Source: Azoarcus sp.
Lineage (GTDB): Bacteria > Pseudomonadota > Gammaproteobacteria > Burkholderiales > Rhodocyclaceae
DNA length: 35,995 bases
Reading direction: 5' to 3'
Assembly (NCBI GenBank): GCA_023230755.1
Contig: JALNWS010000012.1
Coordinates: forward strand, 1 to 35,995
Part shown: in pieces, positions 23,439 to 31,422 of the stretch
Layout of the letters: each line of letters opens with the position of its first letter
Position numbering within the stretch: position 1 is the first letter of the stretch
Translations under genes and position numbers: made by a program
Notes under the pieces: generated by a model
Databases searched by the model: none
Told to the model about the DNA's origin: nothing
What the model saw: the letters and a program-made list of their open reading frames with translations, nothing else

Positions 23439-24194
23439 TCAGGCCTGTTCCGGGGAGTTCTCTTCTTCGACTTCTACAAACTCCTCGCCGTCGGCAGACA
23501 CGATTTCCTGCAGCACCTGGCTACGACCCTGCAGCACGGCATCAGCAACACCGCGGGCGTACAGGCGGATGGCGCGCGAGGAGTCATCGTTACCCGGGAT
23601 CACATAATCCACGCCATCGGGCGAGTGGTTGGTGTCGACCACGGCCACAACCGGAATACCGAGCTTCTTGGCTTCGGTGATGGCAATCTTGTGATAGCCG
23701 ACATCGATGACGAACAGGGCGTCGGGCAGACCACCCATATCCTTGATGCCACCGATACTCTTTTGCAGCTTGTCCATTTCGCGCTGGGCGGTCAGCGCTT
23801 CGCGCTTGCTCAGACGCTCCATCGAGCCGTCTTCAACCATCGCTTCCATTTCTTTCAGACGCTTGATCGACTGCTTGACCGTCTTGAAGTTGGTCAGCAT
23901 GCCGCCGAGCCAGCGCTCGTCAACGAAAGGCATGCCGGCACGACGCGCTTCTTCGGCAAGAATTTCGCGAGCCTGGCGCTTGGTGCTGACAAACAGGATG
24001 GTGCCGCGGTTTGCCGACAGCTTGCGGACAAAATCCATGGCTTCGTTGTACTTGACCATCGTCTTTTCGAGGTTGACGATGTGAATCTTGTTGCGATGGC
24101 CGAAGATATACGGGGCCATACGCGGATTCCAGAAACGGGTCTGGTGACCAAAGTGAACGCCCGCTTCGAGCATCTGACGCATTGTTACTGACAT
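23439..24194 (-). CDS. rpsB: 30S ribosomal protein S2
   Basis: Ribosomal protein S2 binds late to the 30S subunit and is needed for S1 docking. It has 251 residues from ATG 24194, which has a GGAG ribosome-binding site. The sequence MSVTMRQMLEAGVHFGHQTRFWNPRM and HRNKIHIVNLEKT is diagnostic, as are GTILFVSTKRQAREIL and WLGGMLTNFKTVKQSI. The frame stays open to 24371, but the extra 59 residues have no family match and lie in the 5' leader. It is the first gene of the long minus-strand cluster. Confidence 0.97.
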   Translation of the reverse strand: MSVTMRQMLEAGVHFGHQTRFWNPRMAPYIFGHRNKIHIVNLEKTMVKYNEAMDFVRKLSANRGTILFVSTKRQAREILAEEARRAGMPFVDERWLGGMLTNFKTVKQSIKRLKEMEAMVEDGSMERLSKREALTAQREMDKLQKSIGGIKDMGGLPDALFVIDVGYHKIAITEAKKLGIPVVAVVDTNHSPDGVDYVIPGNDDSSRAIRLYARGVADAVLQGRSQVLQEIVSADGEEFVEVEEENSPEQA

Positions 24195-24361
24195 GTGAAA
24201 CTCCAGATCTAGGGTTAGCCTCCGCCGAACCGGATGCGCAGCCTTGTCGGACTCCTGCCCGGACATGCTTATCGCACCTTCGCCGCAACAGACACTGCCT
24301 GCATGCGGACCCCGATCGATTCGGCGTGTGGATTTTGCCTGCGTAAGCAGACAAGCCCGTG
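24195..24361 (-). promoter_or_regulatory. long 5' leader of rpsB
   Basis: If the promoter at 24362-24391 is used, rpsB has an untranslated leader of about 155-160 nt. In E. coli the rpsB leader is a site of autoregulation by S2. I could not identify the enterobacterial leader motif here by eye, so a regulatory role is inferred from length and precedent only. Confidence 0.3.
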
Positions 24362-24391
24362 ATGATAGCACTGAGACATGACAGCGCTCAA
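24362..24391 (-). promoter_or_regulatory. putative sigma-70-type promoter for rpsB
   Basis: On the minus strand TTGAGC (-35, 24391-24386) is followed after 18 bp by TGC-TATCAT (extended -10, 24367-24362). This is the best promoter-like sequence in the rpsB-map divergent gap and would serve the whole rpsB-tsf-pyrH-frr run. Confidence 0.5.
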
Positions 24392-24411
24392 GCCGGGATG
24401 CAATACCGCGT

Positions 24412-24440
24412 TTGCCCGCAGAGGACGCATGCGCTAGCCT
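24412..24440 (+). promoter_or_regulatory. possible promoter for map
   Basis: TTGCCC (24412-24417) and TAGCCT (24435-24440) are spaced 17 bp apart, about 30 bp before the map ATG. The -10 is a poor match (three of six), so this is tentative. Confidence 0.3.
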
Positions 24441-24470
24441 AGAGCCCTTTCACTCATCCCCTTTCCGACC

Positions 24471-25292
24471 ATGAGCATCACGATAAAGACCGCAGAACAA
24501 ATAGAACAGATGCGCGTCGCCTGCCGTCTCGCAGCAGAGGTTCTCGACTACATCGACCCCTTTGTCCAGCCAGGTGTCACCACAGGCGAGCTCGATCGTC
24601 TGTGTCATGACTATATGGTGAACGTCCAGAATACCGTTCCCGCACCGCTCAACTACGCTCCGCCGGGCTACACACCATACCCGAAGTCGATTTGCACTTC
24701 GATCAATCACCAGGTCTGCCATGGCATTCCCAGTGAAGAAAAGACGCTGAAAAAGGGTGACATCGTCAACCTGGACATTACCGTGATCACCCCCGAAGGG
24801 TTTCATGGCGACACCAGTCGCATGTTCATCGTCGGCAAGGAGGGGTCGATTCTTGCGAAGCGTCTGTGCCAGGTCACCTTTGAGTGCCTCTGGCTCGGCA
24901 TCGCAGCGGTTCGCCCCGGTGGGCGACTGGGCGACATCGGCCATGTCATCCAGCGCCACGCGGAAGGCAGTGGTTTTTCCGTCGTGCGGGAGTTCTGCGG
25001 ACACGGACTCGGGCTCAGCTTTCATGAAGAACCCCAGGTCCTGCACTATGGGAAGCCGGGCACCGGCGTTGAACTCGAACCCGGGATGATCTTCACCATC
25101 GAGCCGATGATCAACGCGGGCAAGGCGGCAATTTCCGAGCTTCCTGACGGCTGGACCATCGTCACCAAGGATCGCAGTTTGTCCGCACAGTGGGAACACG
25201 CCGTCCTTGTAACCGAGACCGGTGTCGAAGTACTCACGCTGTCTGCCAACTGCCCACCTCCGCCTGCAATCGTTGCAGACCGTTTCGCCTGA
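24471..25292 (+). CDS. map: type I methionine aminopeptidase
   Basis: This removes the initiator methionine from new proteins. It has 273 residues in the pita-bread fold. The expected ligands are present: His84 (VCHGIP), the metal-binding Asp102 (VNLDIT) and Asp114 (FHGDTS), His178 (CGHGLG), Glu211 (TIEPM) and Glu242 (WEHAV), with His185 (SFHEEP) in the active site. The C-terminal PPPPAIVADRFA tail is slightly longer than in E. coli (264 residues). It is divergent from rpsB, a common pairing, and glnD follows after 24 bp. Confidence 0.97.
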   Translation: MSITIKTAEQIEQMRVACRLAAEVLDYIDPFVQPGVTTGELDRLCHDYMVNVQNTVPAPLNYAPPGYTPYPKSICTSINHQVCHGIPSEEKTLKKGDIVNLDITVITPEGFHGDTSRMFIVGKEGSILAKRLCQVTFECLWLGIAAVRPGGRLGDIGHVIQRHAEGSGFSVVREFCGHGLGLSFHEEPQVLHYGKPGTGVELEPGMIFTIEPMINAGKAAISELPDGWTIVTKDRSLSAQWEHAVLVTETGVEVLTLSANCPPPPAIVADRFA

Positions 25293-25316
25293 GAGCGCAC
25301 AGCAGGAAAGACGACC

Positions 25317-27890
25317 TTGACCTCAAGCGATCCACTGCAGCAAGCCATCAACGACGCACGCCAGTACCTGACTGACGGACACGCAAGCCTGCGCTCCGCC
25401 TATGAAGCACACCCGCTTACGGCGCAGATGCTCCACGGGCGATCCAAGCTGGTGGACAGCGCAATCAGCCGCCTGTGGAAGGCAAGCGGCGTGCCGACCA
25501 GCGCCGCACTGGTCGCGGTGGGGGGCTATGGCCGGGGCGAACTCTATCCGTGCTCGGACGTCGACCTGCTGATTCTGCTGCCAGAACCGCCGGACGAAGC
25601 ACTGCAATCCCAGCTATCGATGCTGGTCGGCGCGCTATGGGACGTGGGCCTGGACATCGGGCACAGCGTGCGCACGATTGAAGAGTGTCTCGACGCATCG
25701 CTTGGCGACATCACCGTGCAGACCACGCTGCTCGAGGCACGCCTGCTGATGGGCAACGCTGCACTGTTCAAGGACTTTACCGAACGTTACCGGGCACAGC
25801 TTGATGTTCGTGCCTTCTTCAAAGCCAAGCAACTCGAGCAGGAGCAACGCTACGCCCGGTATCACGACACACCTTACGAACTCGAACCCAACTGCAAGGA
25901 GAGTCCCGGCGGCTTGCGCGACCTGCAGATGCTGGGCTGGATCTCGCGCGCGGCAGGACTGGGCCGGAACTGGCGCGAACTTGCACGCCGACGCCTGATC
26001 ACCGGCGAGGAAGCGAGCGATCTGCGCAGCGTCGAGCGCTTCCTTCAGCATGTGCGGATCCGTCTGCACTACCTCGCAGGCCGTGCAGAGGACAGATTGC
26101 TGTTCGATCATCAGGAAAAGCTCGCCCACATCATGGGCATCGAGGCCACCGCAGCGAAGCGCGCCTCCGAAATCCTGATGCAGCGCTACTACCTTACGGC
26201 AAAGACGGTTACCCAGATCAACGGCATCCTGCTGCAGAACTACGGCACCGAGATCTTTCCCGACCGCAATTCCCCCGCGATCGTCATCAGCGGTCGCTTT
26301 CAGGCCGTTCGCGAACTGCTCGACATCCGCAACGACAACGTTTTCGAGCGCACCCCGTCAGCCCTGCTTGAGTGCTTTCTGCTCCTGGAGCAGCGCTCCG
26401 AACTCAAGGGCATGACTGCGCGAACGTTGCGCGGCGTCTGGCTCAATCGAAAACGCATCAACGCCGCATTTCGTGCCGATCCGAAGAATCGCGCCCTGTT
26501 CATGGAGATCGTGAGCCAGAAGCGTGGCGTTGTGCACGCCTTCCGGCAGATGAACCAGTACGGCATCCTGTCACGCTACCTGCCCCCCTGGCGCAAGATC
26601 CTGTGCCAGATGCAGCATGACCTGTTTCACGCCTACACGGTCGACCAGCACATCCTCATGGTCCTGCGTAATGTCCGCCGCTTCACCATGGGCGAGCATG
26701 CGCATGAATACCCCCTGATGACCCGCCTCATCCTTGGGTTCGACCGCTACTGGCTGCTCTACATCGCTGCCCTGTTTCACGATATTGCAAAGGGCCGTGG
26801 CGGCGATCATTCAAAGCTCGGCATGACTGACGCGCGTGATTTCTGCCGCGACCACGGGATCGACAAGGACGACACCGAACTGATCGTCTGGCTCGTTCAG
26901 CACCACCTGACCATGTCACATGTCGCGCAGAAGGAAGACACTTCCGATCCTGACGTCATTCACAACTTTGCAACCACAGTCGGCGACGAGCGCCGCTTGA
27001 CCGCACTCTATCTCCTGACGCACGCAGACATTCGCGGCACCAGTCCCAAGGTATGGAACGGCTGGAAAGGCAAGCTGCTGGAAGATCTCTTCTTCGCCAC
27101 CCAGCGACTGCTGCGAGGCGCCACGCCTCAACAGGCCCTGGGGCTTGACGACCGCCAGGAGAACGCGAGCCACCTGTTGCGCTACCACGGCCTGCGCCAG
27201 GGCGTGGAAGATGCGCTCTGGGCACAACTGGACGCGGTGTATTTCATGCGCCACTCGCCCGAGGAGATCGCCTGGCACACCAGGGTGCTTTACTTCCGCC
27301 CCAACGCGGAAGAGCCCGTCGTCAAGGCACGCGTCTCGGATGAAGAAGACGGGGTTCAGGTAATGGTTTTTGCCCGCGACCAGACCAACCTTTTCGTCCG
27401 CCTTACCGGCTTTTTCGGTCGCCTCGGCTTCACCATTCTCGATGCCAAGGTGCACACCACCCGCCACGGCTATGCACTGGACAGCTTCATGCTCCAGGAC
27501 AGTGGTCGCGGTGCGAGCTATCGCGACATCGTCGCCCTGATCGAACACGAGCTCGGCATCCTGCTGGCAAACCACGACGAACCGCAACGCCCCGCAAACG
27601 GGCGTCTGTCACGCCAGGTCAGGCACTTCCCGGTCACCCCCAAGGTCAGCCTGCGTGCGGACGAAGCCGGCCGCCACCACATCCTGTCGCTCACAGCCTC
27701 AGACCGCCCCGGCCTGCTCTACGATGTCGCGGAGGTACTCGCGAAGCACGGCGTGAGCGTGGAAACCGCGAAAATCGCAACGCTGGGCGAACGCGTGGAA
27801 GACACCTTTCTTCTCACCGGGGGAGGTCTTTCTCAGGACGCCCGCGTTGTACGCATCGAGCAGGAACTCATCGACATGCTGCAGGTGTAA
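25317..27890 (+). CDS. glnD: bifunctional uridylyltransferase/uridylyl-removing enzyme GlnD
   Basis: GlnD senses glutamine and adds or removes UMP on the PII proteins, setting nitrogen regulation. It has 857 residues. The nucleotidyltransferase domain has VGGYGRGELYPCSDVDLLILL with Asp81 and Asp83. The HD domain for deuridylylation has ALFHDIAKGRGGDHS with His488/Asp489. Two C-terminal ACT domains (about residues 683-760 and 790-857: VMVFARDQTNLFVRLTGFFG and HILSLTASDRPGLLYDVAEV) bind glutamine. The start is TTG at 25317, eight bases after an AGGAAAG ribosome-binding site; no in-frame ATG lies nearby. It is likely co-transcribed with map. Confidence 0.95.
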   Translation: MTSSDPLQQAINDARQYLTDGHASLRSAYEAHPLTAQMLHGRSKLVDSAISRLWKASGVPTSAALVAVGGYGRGELYPCSDVDLLILLPEPPDEALQSQLSMLVGALWDVGLDIGHSVRTIEECLDASLGDITVQTTLLEARLLMGNAALFKDFTERYRAQLDVRAFFKAKQLEQEQRYARYHDTPYELEPNCKESPGGLRDLQMLGWISRAAGLGRNWRELARRRLITGEEASDLRSVERFLQHVRIRLHYLAGRAEDRLLFDHQEKLAHIMGIEATAAKRASEILMQRYYLTAKTVTQINGILLQNYGTEIFPDRNSPAIVISGRFQAVRELLDIRNDNVFERTPSALLECFLLLEQRSELKGMTARTLRGVWLNRKRINAAFRADPKNRALFMEIVSQKRGVVHAFRQMNQYGILSRYLPPWRKILCQMQHDLFHAYTVDQHILMVLRNVRRFTMGEHAHEYPLMTRLILGFDRYWLLYIAALFHDIAKGRGGDHSKLGMTDARDFCRDHGIDKDDTELIVWLVQHHLTMSHVAQKEDTSDPDVIHNFATTVGDERRLTALYLLTHADIRGTSPKVWNGWKGKLLEDLFFATQRLLRGATPQQALGLDDRQENASHLLRYHGLRQGVEDALWAQLDAVYFMRHSPEEIAWHTRVLYFRPNAEEPVVKARVSDEEDGVQVMVFARDQTNLFVRLTGFFGRLGFTILDAKVHTTRHGYALDSFMLQDSGRGASYRDIVALIEHELGILLANHDEPQRPANGRLSRQVRHFPVTPKVSLRADEAGRHHILSLTASDRPGLLYDVAEVLAKHGVSVETAKIATLGERVEDTFLLTGGGLSQDARVVRIEQELIDMLQV

Positions 27891-27898
27891 ACGCAACC

Positions 27899-27922
27899 GG
27901 GGCGGCTCTCCCGAGCCGCCCC
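27899..27922. terminator. strong hairpin between convergent glnD and yqhA, without T tract
   Basis: GGGGCGGCTC (27899-27908) and GAGCCGCCCC (27913-27922) form a perfect 10-bp stem with loop TCCC, eight bases after the glnD stop. The following bases are GAAAACC on the plus strand and GGTTGCG on the minus strand, so the U run of a standard intrinsic terminator is missing. It may still end or protect both convergent transcripts. Confidence 0.5.
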
Positions 27923-27960
27923 GAAAACCGAATCAAGCCCGGCGTATTCAGACCTGCCGT

Positions 27961-28470
27961 TCAGTGCCCCTTGCTGCCGTGCAACCGATCCATCAGCGCA
28001 TACAGCACACCCGAAAGCAGGAAGGTGATGTGGATGCCGACCATCCATCCGAGTTGACGATCACTCAGGTTATCGACGTTCATGAACCCCTTGAGCAACT
28101 CGATCCCGGAAATGGCAACAATCGAGCCGATGAGCTTGATCTTGAGATCCGAAAAGCCGATGTGCCCCATCCAGTCAGGACGATCACGATGGTTATGCAG
28201 ATCATCCATCTTGGAAACGAAGTTTTCGTAGCCGCTGAACATGATGATGATCAGCAGATTCATTATCAGCGCGATGTCCACCAGCGACAGCACCCCGATA
28301 ATCAAATCCCCTCCCGTCGCCGTCATGATGCTGCCAAAGATGCCAAGAACCTCCTTGGTGAACTTGATCAGCAGAACGACCATGGCCAGCACCAGCCCGA
28401 AGTAGACCGGCGCCATCAGCCAGCGGCTGGAAAACAGCAGGTGCTCGAAAGCGTTTTCGATTCTTTTCAT
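27961..28470 (-). CDS. YqhA/UPF0114-family inner-membrane protein
   Basis: The 169-residue protein matches the YqhA (UPF0114) family along its length: LLFSSRWLMAPVYFGLVLAMVVL at the N-terminus, DLIIGVLSLVDIALIMNLLIIIMFSGYENFVSKMD in the middle, and SIVAISGIELLKGFMN and LGWMVGIHITFLLSGVLYALMDRL towards the end. Four membrane helices are predicted. The function of the family is not established. ATG 28470 is chosen over an upstream TTG (28482) and lies about 30 bp after a likely -10 box. It is convergent with glnD. Confidence 0.9.
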   Translation of the reverse strand: MKRIENAFEHLLFSSRWLMAPVYFGLVLAMVVLLIKFTKEVLGIFGSIMTATGGDLIIGVLSLVDIALIMNLLIIIMFSGYENFVSKMDDLHNHRDRPDWMGHIGFSDLKIKLIGSIVAISGIELLKGFMNVDNLSDRQLGWMVGIHITFLLSGVLYALMDRLHGSKGH

Positions 28471-28502
28471 GAGTTTGTGCAACGCAAATTGAACGGCGCG
28501 GG

Positions 28503-28508
28503 ATTGTA
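28503..28508 (-). promoter_or_regulatory. putative extended -10 element for the YqhA-family gene
   Basis: On the minus strand TGCTACAAT (TGn plus TACAAT) lies 32 bp before the ATG at 28470. No -35 of note is seen at 16-18 bp. Confidence 0.45.
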
Positions 28509-28530
28509 GCAGCGCAGCACTGCACCGCCC

Positions 28531-29268
28531 CTAATCCTTGCAGATATGTTCCAGCAGTGTGTGCACCCGCACCATTGCATCCTGCAGGACAAGCTCGATG
28601 TCGTCAAAATGAATACCCTGCTCACTCGAAGAGCGGCCCGCAGCGCAATTCACCACAACATTGATGGCCGCGTACGGCAAATTGAGTTCGCGCGCGAGAG
28701 ACGCCTCCGGCATGCCGGTCATCCCGACCAGGTCGGCCCCGTCGCGTTCCAGCCGATTGATCTCGGCCGCGGTTTCGAGCCGGGGACCCTGAGTCGTTGC
28801 GTAGACACCGCCGTTGTAGACCGCCTCGCCGGCTGAAGCCGCCGCGACCAGCAGGCGCTGGCGCAGTACCTCGTCGTACGGGCGGGTAAAGTCGATATGA
28901 CGGACCGGCTTGTCGACGCTGTCAAAAAAGGTGCTCTCGCGCCCCCAGGTGTAATCGATGATCTGGTCCGGGATCACCAGCGCGCCGGGTACATAGTCTT
29001 CGCGAATGCCACCGACCGAAGCCACCGATACAATGGCGCCAACCTTTGCTTCCTTGAGCGCCCAGATGTTTGCCCGGTAATTCACCTTGTGCGGCGGAAT
29101 CGTGTGGCCGTAGCCATGCCGCGCAAGAAACACGACCGGTTTGTTGCACAGGGATCCGAACGTCAGCGCGCCGGAGGGCTCGCCGTACGGAGTGCGAACG
29201 ACTTCGCGGCGGACGATTTCGAGGCTGGACAACTGTGTCAGGCCGGTGCCGCCAATGATTGCGAGCAT
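28531..29268 (-). CDS. S-methyl-5'-thioinosine phosphorylase (MTAP/PNP family)
   Basis: The 245-residue protein is of the trimeric purine phosphorylase family: LAIIGGTGL and ARHGYGHTIPPHKVNYRANIWAL bind phosphate, ATTQGPRLETAAEI contacts the purine side, and VGMTGMPEASLARELNLPYA holds the ribose Met. Where adenine-specific MTAP enzymes have an Asp pair (ATDYD), this protein has Asn207 in VVVNCAAG, the residue type used to bind 6-oxopurines. This points to methylthioinosine (as for Pseudomonas PA3004) or a guanosine/inosine substrate rather than methylthioadenosine, so a separate MTA deaminase would be needed. A GGAG ribosome-binding site precedes the ATG. It is divergent from typA. Confidence 0.88.
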   Translation of the reverse strand: MLAIIGGTGLTQLSSLEIVRREVVRTPYGEPSGALTFGSLCNKPVVFLARHGYGHTIPPHKVNYRANIWALKEAKVGAIVSVASVGGIREDYVPGALVIPDQIIDYTWGRESTFFDSVDKPVRHIDFTRPYDEVLRQRLLVAAASAGEAVYNGGVYATTQGPRLETAAEINRLERDGADLVGMTGMPEASLARELNLPYAAINVVVNCAAGRSSSEQGIHFDDIELVLQDAMVRVHTLLEHICKD

Positions 29269-29296
29269 GGAATTTCTCCGCTTGAAAACGGCGCGG

Positions 29297-29302
29297 ATTC
29301 TA
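29297..29302 (-). promoter_or_regulatory. putative extended -10 element for the thioinosine phosphorylase gene
   Basis: On the minus strand TGATAGAAT (TGn plus TAGAAT) lies 28 bp before the ATG at 29268, with GCGGAG as ribosome-binding site. It faces the similar TAGAAT of typA across the divergent gap. Confidence 0.5.
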
Positions 29303-29384
29303 TCATGCGTCCGGATATGGGCCCCGCAAGCGTGCAGCCACGAAATGAGCTGGAGAATTCATGTTGCGCCGCGATAGCACGTGT

Positions 29385-29390
29385 TAGAAT
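29385..29390 (+). promoter_or_regulatory. putative extended -10 element for typA
   Basis: TGTTAGAAT (extended TGn plus TAGAAT) lies 29 bp before the typA ATG. A weak TTGCGC at 29364 gives only 15-bp spacing, so the promoter probably relies on the extended -10. Confidence 0.5.
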
Positions 29391-29419
29391 GATCGACTTT
29401 TCAAAGACTTCCCCTACAC

Positions 29420-31237
29420 ATGTCCCGTTCCATCCGCAACATCGCAATTATTGCCCACGTTGACCACGGCAAGACGACCCTGGTTGATCAGCTCCTGCGC
29501 CAGTCCGGCACCTTCCGTGAGAACCAGCAGATGGGCGAGCGGATCATGGACTCGGGCGATATCGAGAAGGAACGTGGCATCACGATTCTGTCGAAGAACT
29601 GTGCCATCCAGTACGGCGACACCCACATCAACATCGTTGATACCCCGGGACACGCTGACTTCGGCGGTGAAGTCGAACGCGTGCTGTCCATGGTTGACAG
29701 TGTGCTGCTGCTGGTCGATGCGGTCGAAGGCCCGATGCCGCAGACCCGCTTCGTGACCCGCAAGGCACTCGCCCTCGGCCTCAAGCCGATCGTGGTGGTC
29801 AACAAGATCGACCGTCCGGGCGCACGTACCGACTGGGTGATCAACCACACCTTCGACCTGTTCGACAAGCTCGGCGCAACGGACGAGCAGCTCGACTTCC
29901 CGGTCGTGTATGCCTCCGGCCTGAACGGCTTTGCCGTTATCAATGAGGACGACGAGCGCACCGACATGCGCCCGCTGTTCGAAGCCATCCTCGAACACGT
30001 ACCGCAACCCGAAGTGGACGCCGACGGCCCGCTGCAGATGCAGGTGTGCTCCCTGGACTACTCGACCTACATGGGGCAGATGGGTATCGGCCGCATCAAG
30101 CGCGGTCGTATCCGCCCCAACCAGGAAGTGGTCGTGATGTACGGCGACGAAAACCGTGGCAAGGGCAAGGTCAGCCAGATCCTGACCTTCAAGGGCCTCG
30201 AGCGCTCGCCGTCCGAAGGCGCCGAAGCCGGCGACATCGTGATCGTGGCCGGCCTCTCGCAGGTCAACATCGGCGTCACCATCTGTGACCCCGAGCACCT
30301 CGAAGGCATGACCCCGATCGCAGTGGACGAGCCGACCCTGACCATGAACTTCATGGTCAACTCCTCGCCGCTGGCCGGCCGTGAAGGCAAGTACGTCACC
30401 AGCCGTCAGATCCGCGAGCGCCTGGAAAAGGAACTGCTCAAGAACGTCGCGCTGCGGGTCAACTTTACCAGCGACTCGGACGTGTTCGAAGTCTCCGGTC
30501 GTGGCGAGCTGCACCTGACCATCCTCCTCGAAAACATGCGTCGCGAGGGTTACGAGCTCGCCGTCGGTCGTCCGCGTGTGGTGTACAAGGAAATCGACGG
30601 CGTGAAGTGCGAGCCGTACGAAATGCTCACCGTTGACGTGGAAGAAGACCACCAGGGCAGCGTGATGGAAGAGCTCGGCCGTCGTCGCGGAGAACTCCAG
30701 GACATGCAGCCGGATGGCAAGGGCCGTGTCCGTCTCGAATACCGCATCCCGGCTCGCGGCCTGATCGGCTTCCAGGGTGAGTTCCTCACCATGACGCGTG
30801 GTACCGGCCTTGCCAGCCACGTGTTCGACGACTACGGTCCGATGGCCAGCGCCATGGCCGAGCGTCGTAACGGTGTGCTGATCTCGCAGAACGACGGCGA
30901 CGCAGTTGCCTATGCGCTGTGGAACCTGCAGGACCGCGGCCGCATGTTCGTGAGCCCGGGTGAAGCACTGTACGAAGGCATGATCATCGGCATCCACACC
31001 CGCGACAACGACCTCGTGGTCAACCCGATCAAGGGCAAGCAGCTGACCAACGTGCGTTCGTCCGGTACCGACGAAGCGGTCCGCCTGATTCCGCCGATCG
31101 GTCTGTCGCTGGAGTCGGCAATCGAATTCATCGCCGACGACGAGGTCGTCGAGATCACGCCTAAGAACATCCGCCTGCGTAAGCGTCACCTCAAGGAAAA
31201 CGACCGCAAGCGTGCCGCCAAGAGCGACGCGGCTTAA
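29420..31237 (+). CDS. typA: ribosome-associated translational GTPase TypA/BipA
   Basis: TypA/BipA is a ribosome-binding GTPase of the EF-G family used in stress and cold adaptation and 50S assembly. It has 605 residues, the normal length. The G domain has AHVDHGKT (residues 12-19), ERGITI (switch I), DTPGH (74-78) and NKID (128-131). The EF-G-like domains follow (VSGRGELHLTILLENMRREGYELAVGRPRVV), and the BipA-specific C-terminal domain carries GLIGFQGEFLTMTRGTG and KGKQLTNVRSSGTDEAVRL. The lysine/arginine-rich tail ends KRAAKSDAA. It is a single-gene unit with its own promoter and a strong terminator. Codon use is strongly biased, consistent with good expression. Confidence 0.97.
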   Translation: MSRSIRNIAIIAHVDHGKTTLVDQLLRQSGTFRENQQMGERIMDSGDIEKERGITILSKNCAIQYGDTHINIVDTPGHADFGGEVERVLSMVDSVLLLVDAVEGPMPQTRFVTRKALALGLKPIVVVNKIDRPGARTDWVINHTFDLFDKLGATDEQLDFPVVYASGLNGFAVINEDDERTDMRPLFEAILEHVPQPEVDADGPLQMQVCSLDYSTYMGQMGIGRIKRGRIRPNQEVVVMYGDENRGKGKVSQILTFKGLERSPSEGAEAGDIVIVAGLSQVNIGVTICDPEHLEGMTPIAVDEPTLTMNFMVNSSPLAGREGKYVTSRQIRERLEKELLKNVALRVNFTSDSDVFEVSGRGELHLTILLENMRREGYELAVGRPRVVYKEIDGVKCEPYEMLTVDVEEDHQGSVMEELGRRRGELQDMQPDGKGRVRLEYRIPARGLIGFQGEFLTMTRGTGLASHVFDDYGPMASAMAERRNGVLISQNDGDAVAYALWNLQDRGRMFVSPGEALYEGMIIGIHTRDNDLVVNPIKGKQLTNVRSSGTDEAVRLIPPIGLSLESAIEFIADDEVVEITPKNIRLRKRHLKENDRKRAAKSDAA

Positions 31238-31257
31238 GCCAGCCCGCTTCTGACAGC

Positions 31258-31299
31258 AAAACGCCCCGCCTGAGTAATCTGGCGGGGCGTTTTTCTTTT
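31258..31299. terminator. intrinsic terminator after typA, probably bidirectional
   Basis: ACGCCCCGCC (31261-31270) and GGCGGGGCGT (31281-31290) form a 10-bp G+C-rich stem with a 10-base loop, then TTTTCTTTTC. This is a textbook rho-independent terminator for typA. On the minus strand the stem is followed by TTTTGC, so it may also stop transcripts running left from galU. Confidence 0.93.
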
Positions 31300-31369
31300 C
31301 AGGCTGCGCCTTGGGCGCAGATCGCCTGGCTCACCGCAGCATTCAGCGTTGCTGCAGGCACGAAGCGGT

Positions 31370-31407
31370 CTGCCTTCGACGTTTCCCTGCCGGAATCGCG
31401 AAGGCAG
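31370..31407 (-). other. hairpin just downstream of galU
   Basis: CTGCCTTCG (31370-31378) and CGAAGGCAG (31399-31407) pair over 9 bp with a 20-base loop, starting 16 bp after the galU stop. No T tract follows, so it is more likely a 3' end structure than a full terminator. A second small hairpin (CTGCGCC-TTG-GGCGCAG) lies further downstream next to the typA terminator. Confidence 0.35.
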
Positions 31408-31422
31408 GCGACAGTCCGGAGC

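Noticed and set aside
24195..24371. N-terminal extension of S2 to 24371
   Set aside because: The extra 59 residues have no match in S2 proteins, and the ATG at 24194 has its own ribosome-binding site and family-typical start.
29414..31189. 591-codon open frame on the minus strand opposite typA
   Set aside because: It is the antisense shadow of a highly codon-biased G+C-rich gene. It has no ribosome-binding site or family resemblance, and its composition is typical of antisense translation.
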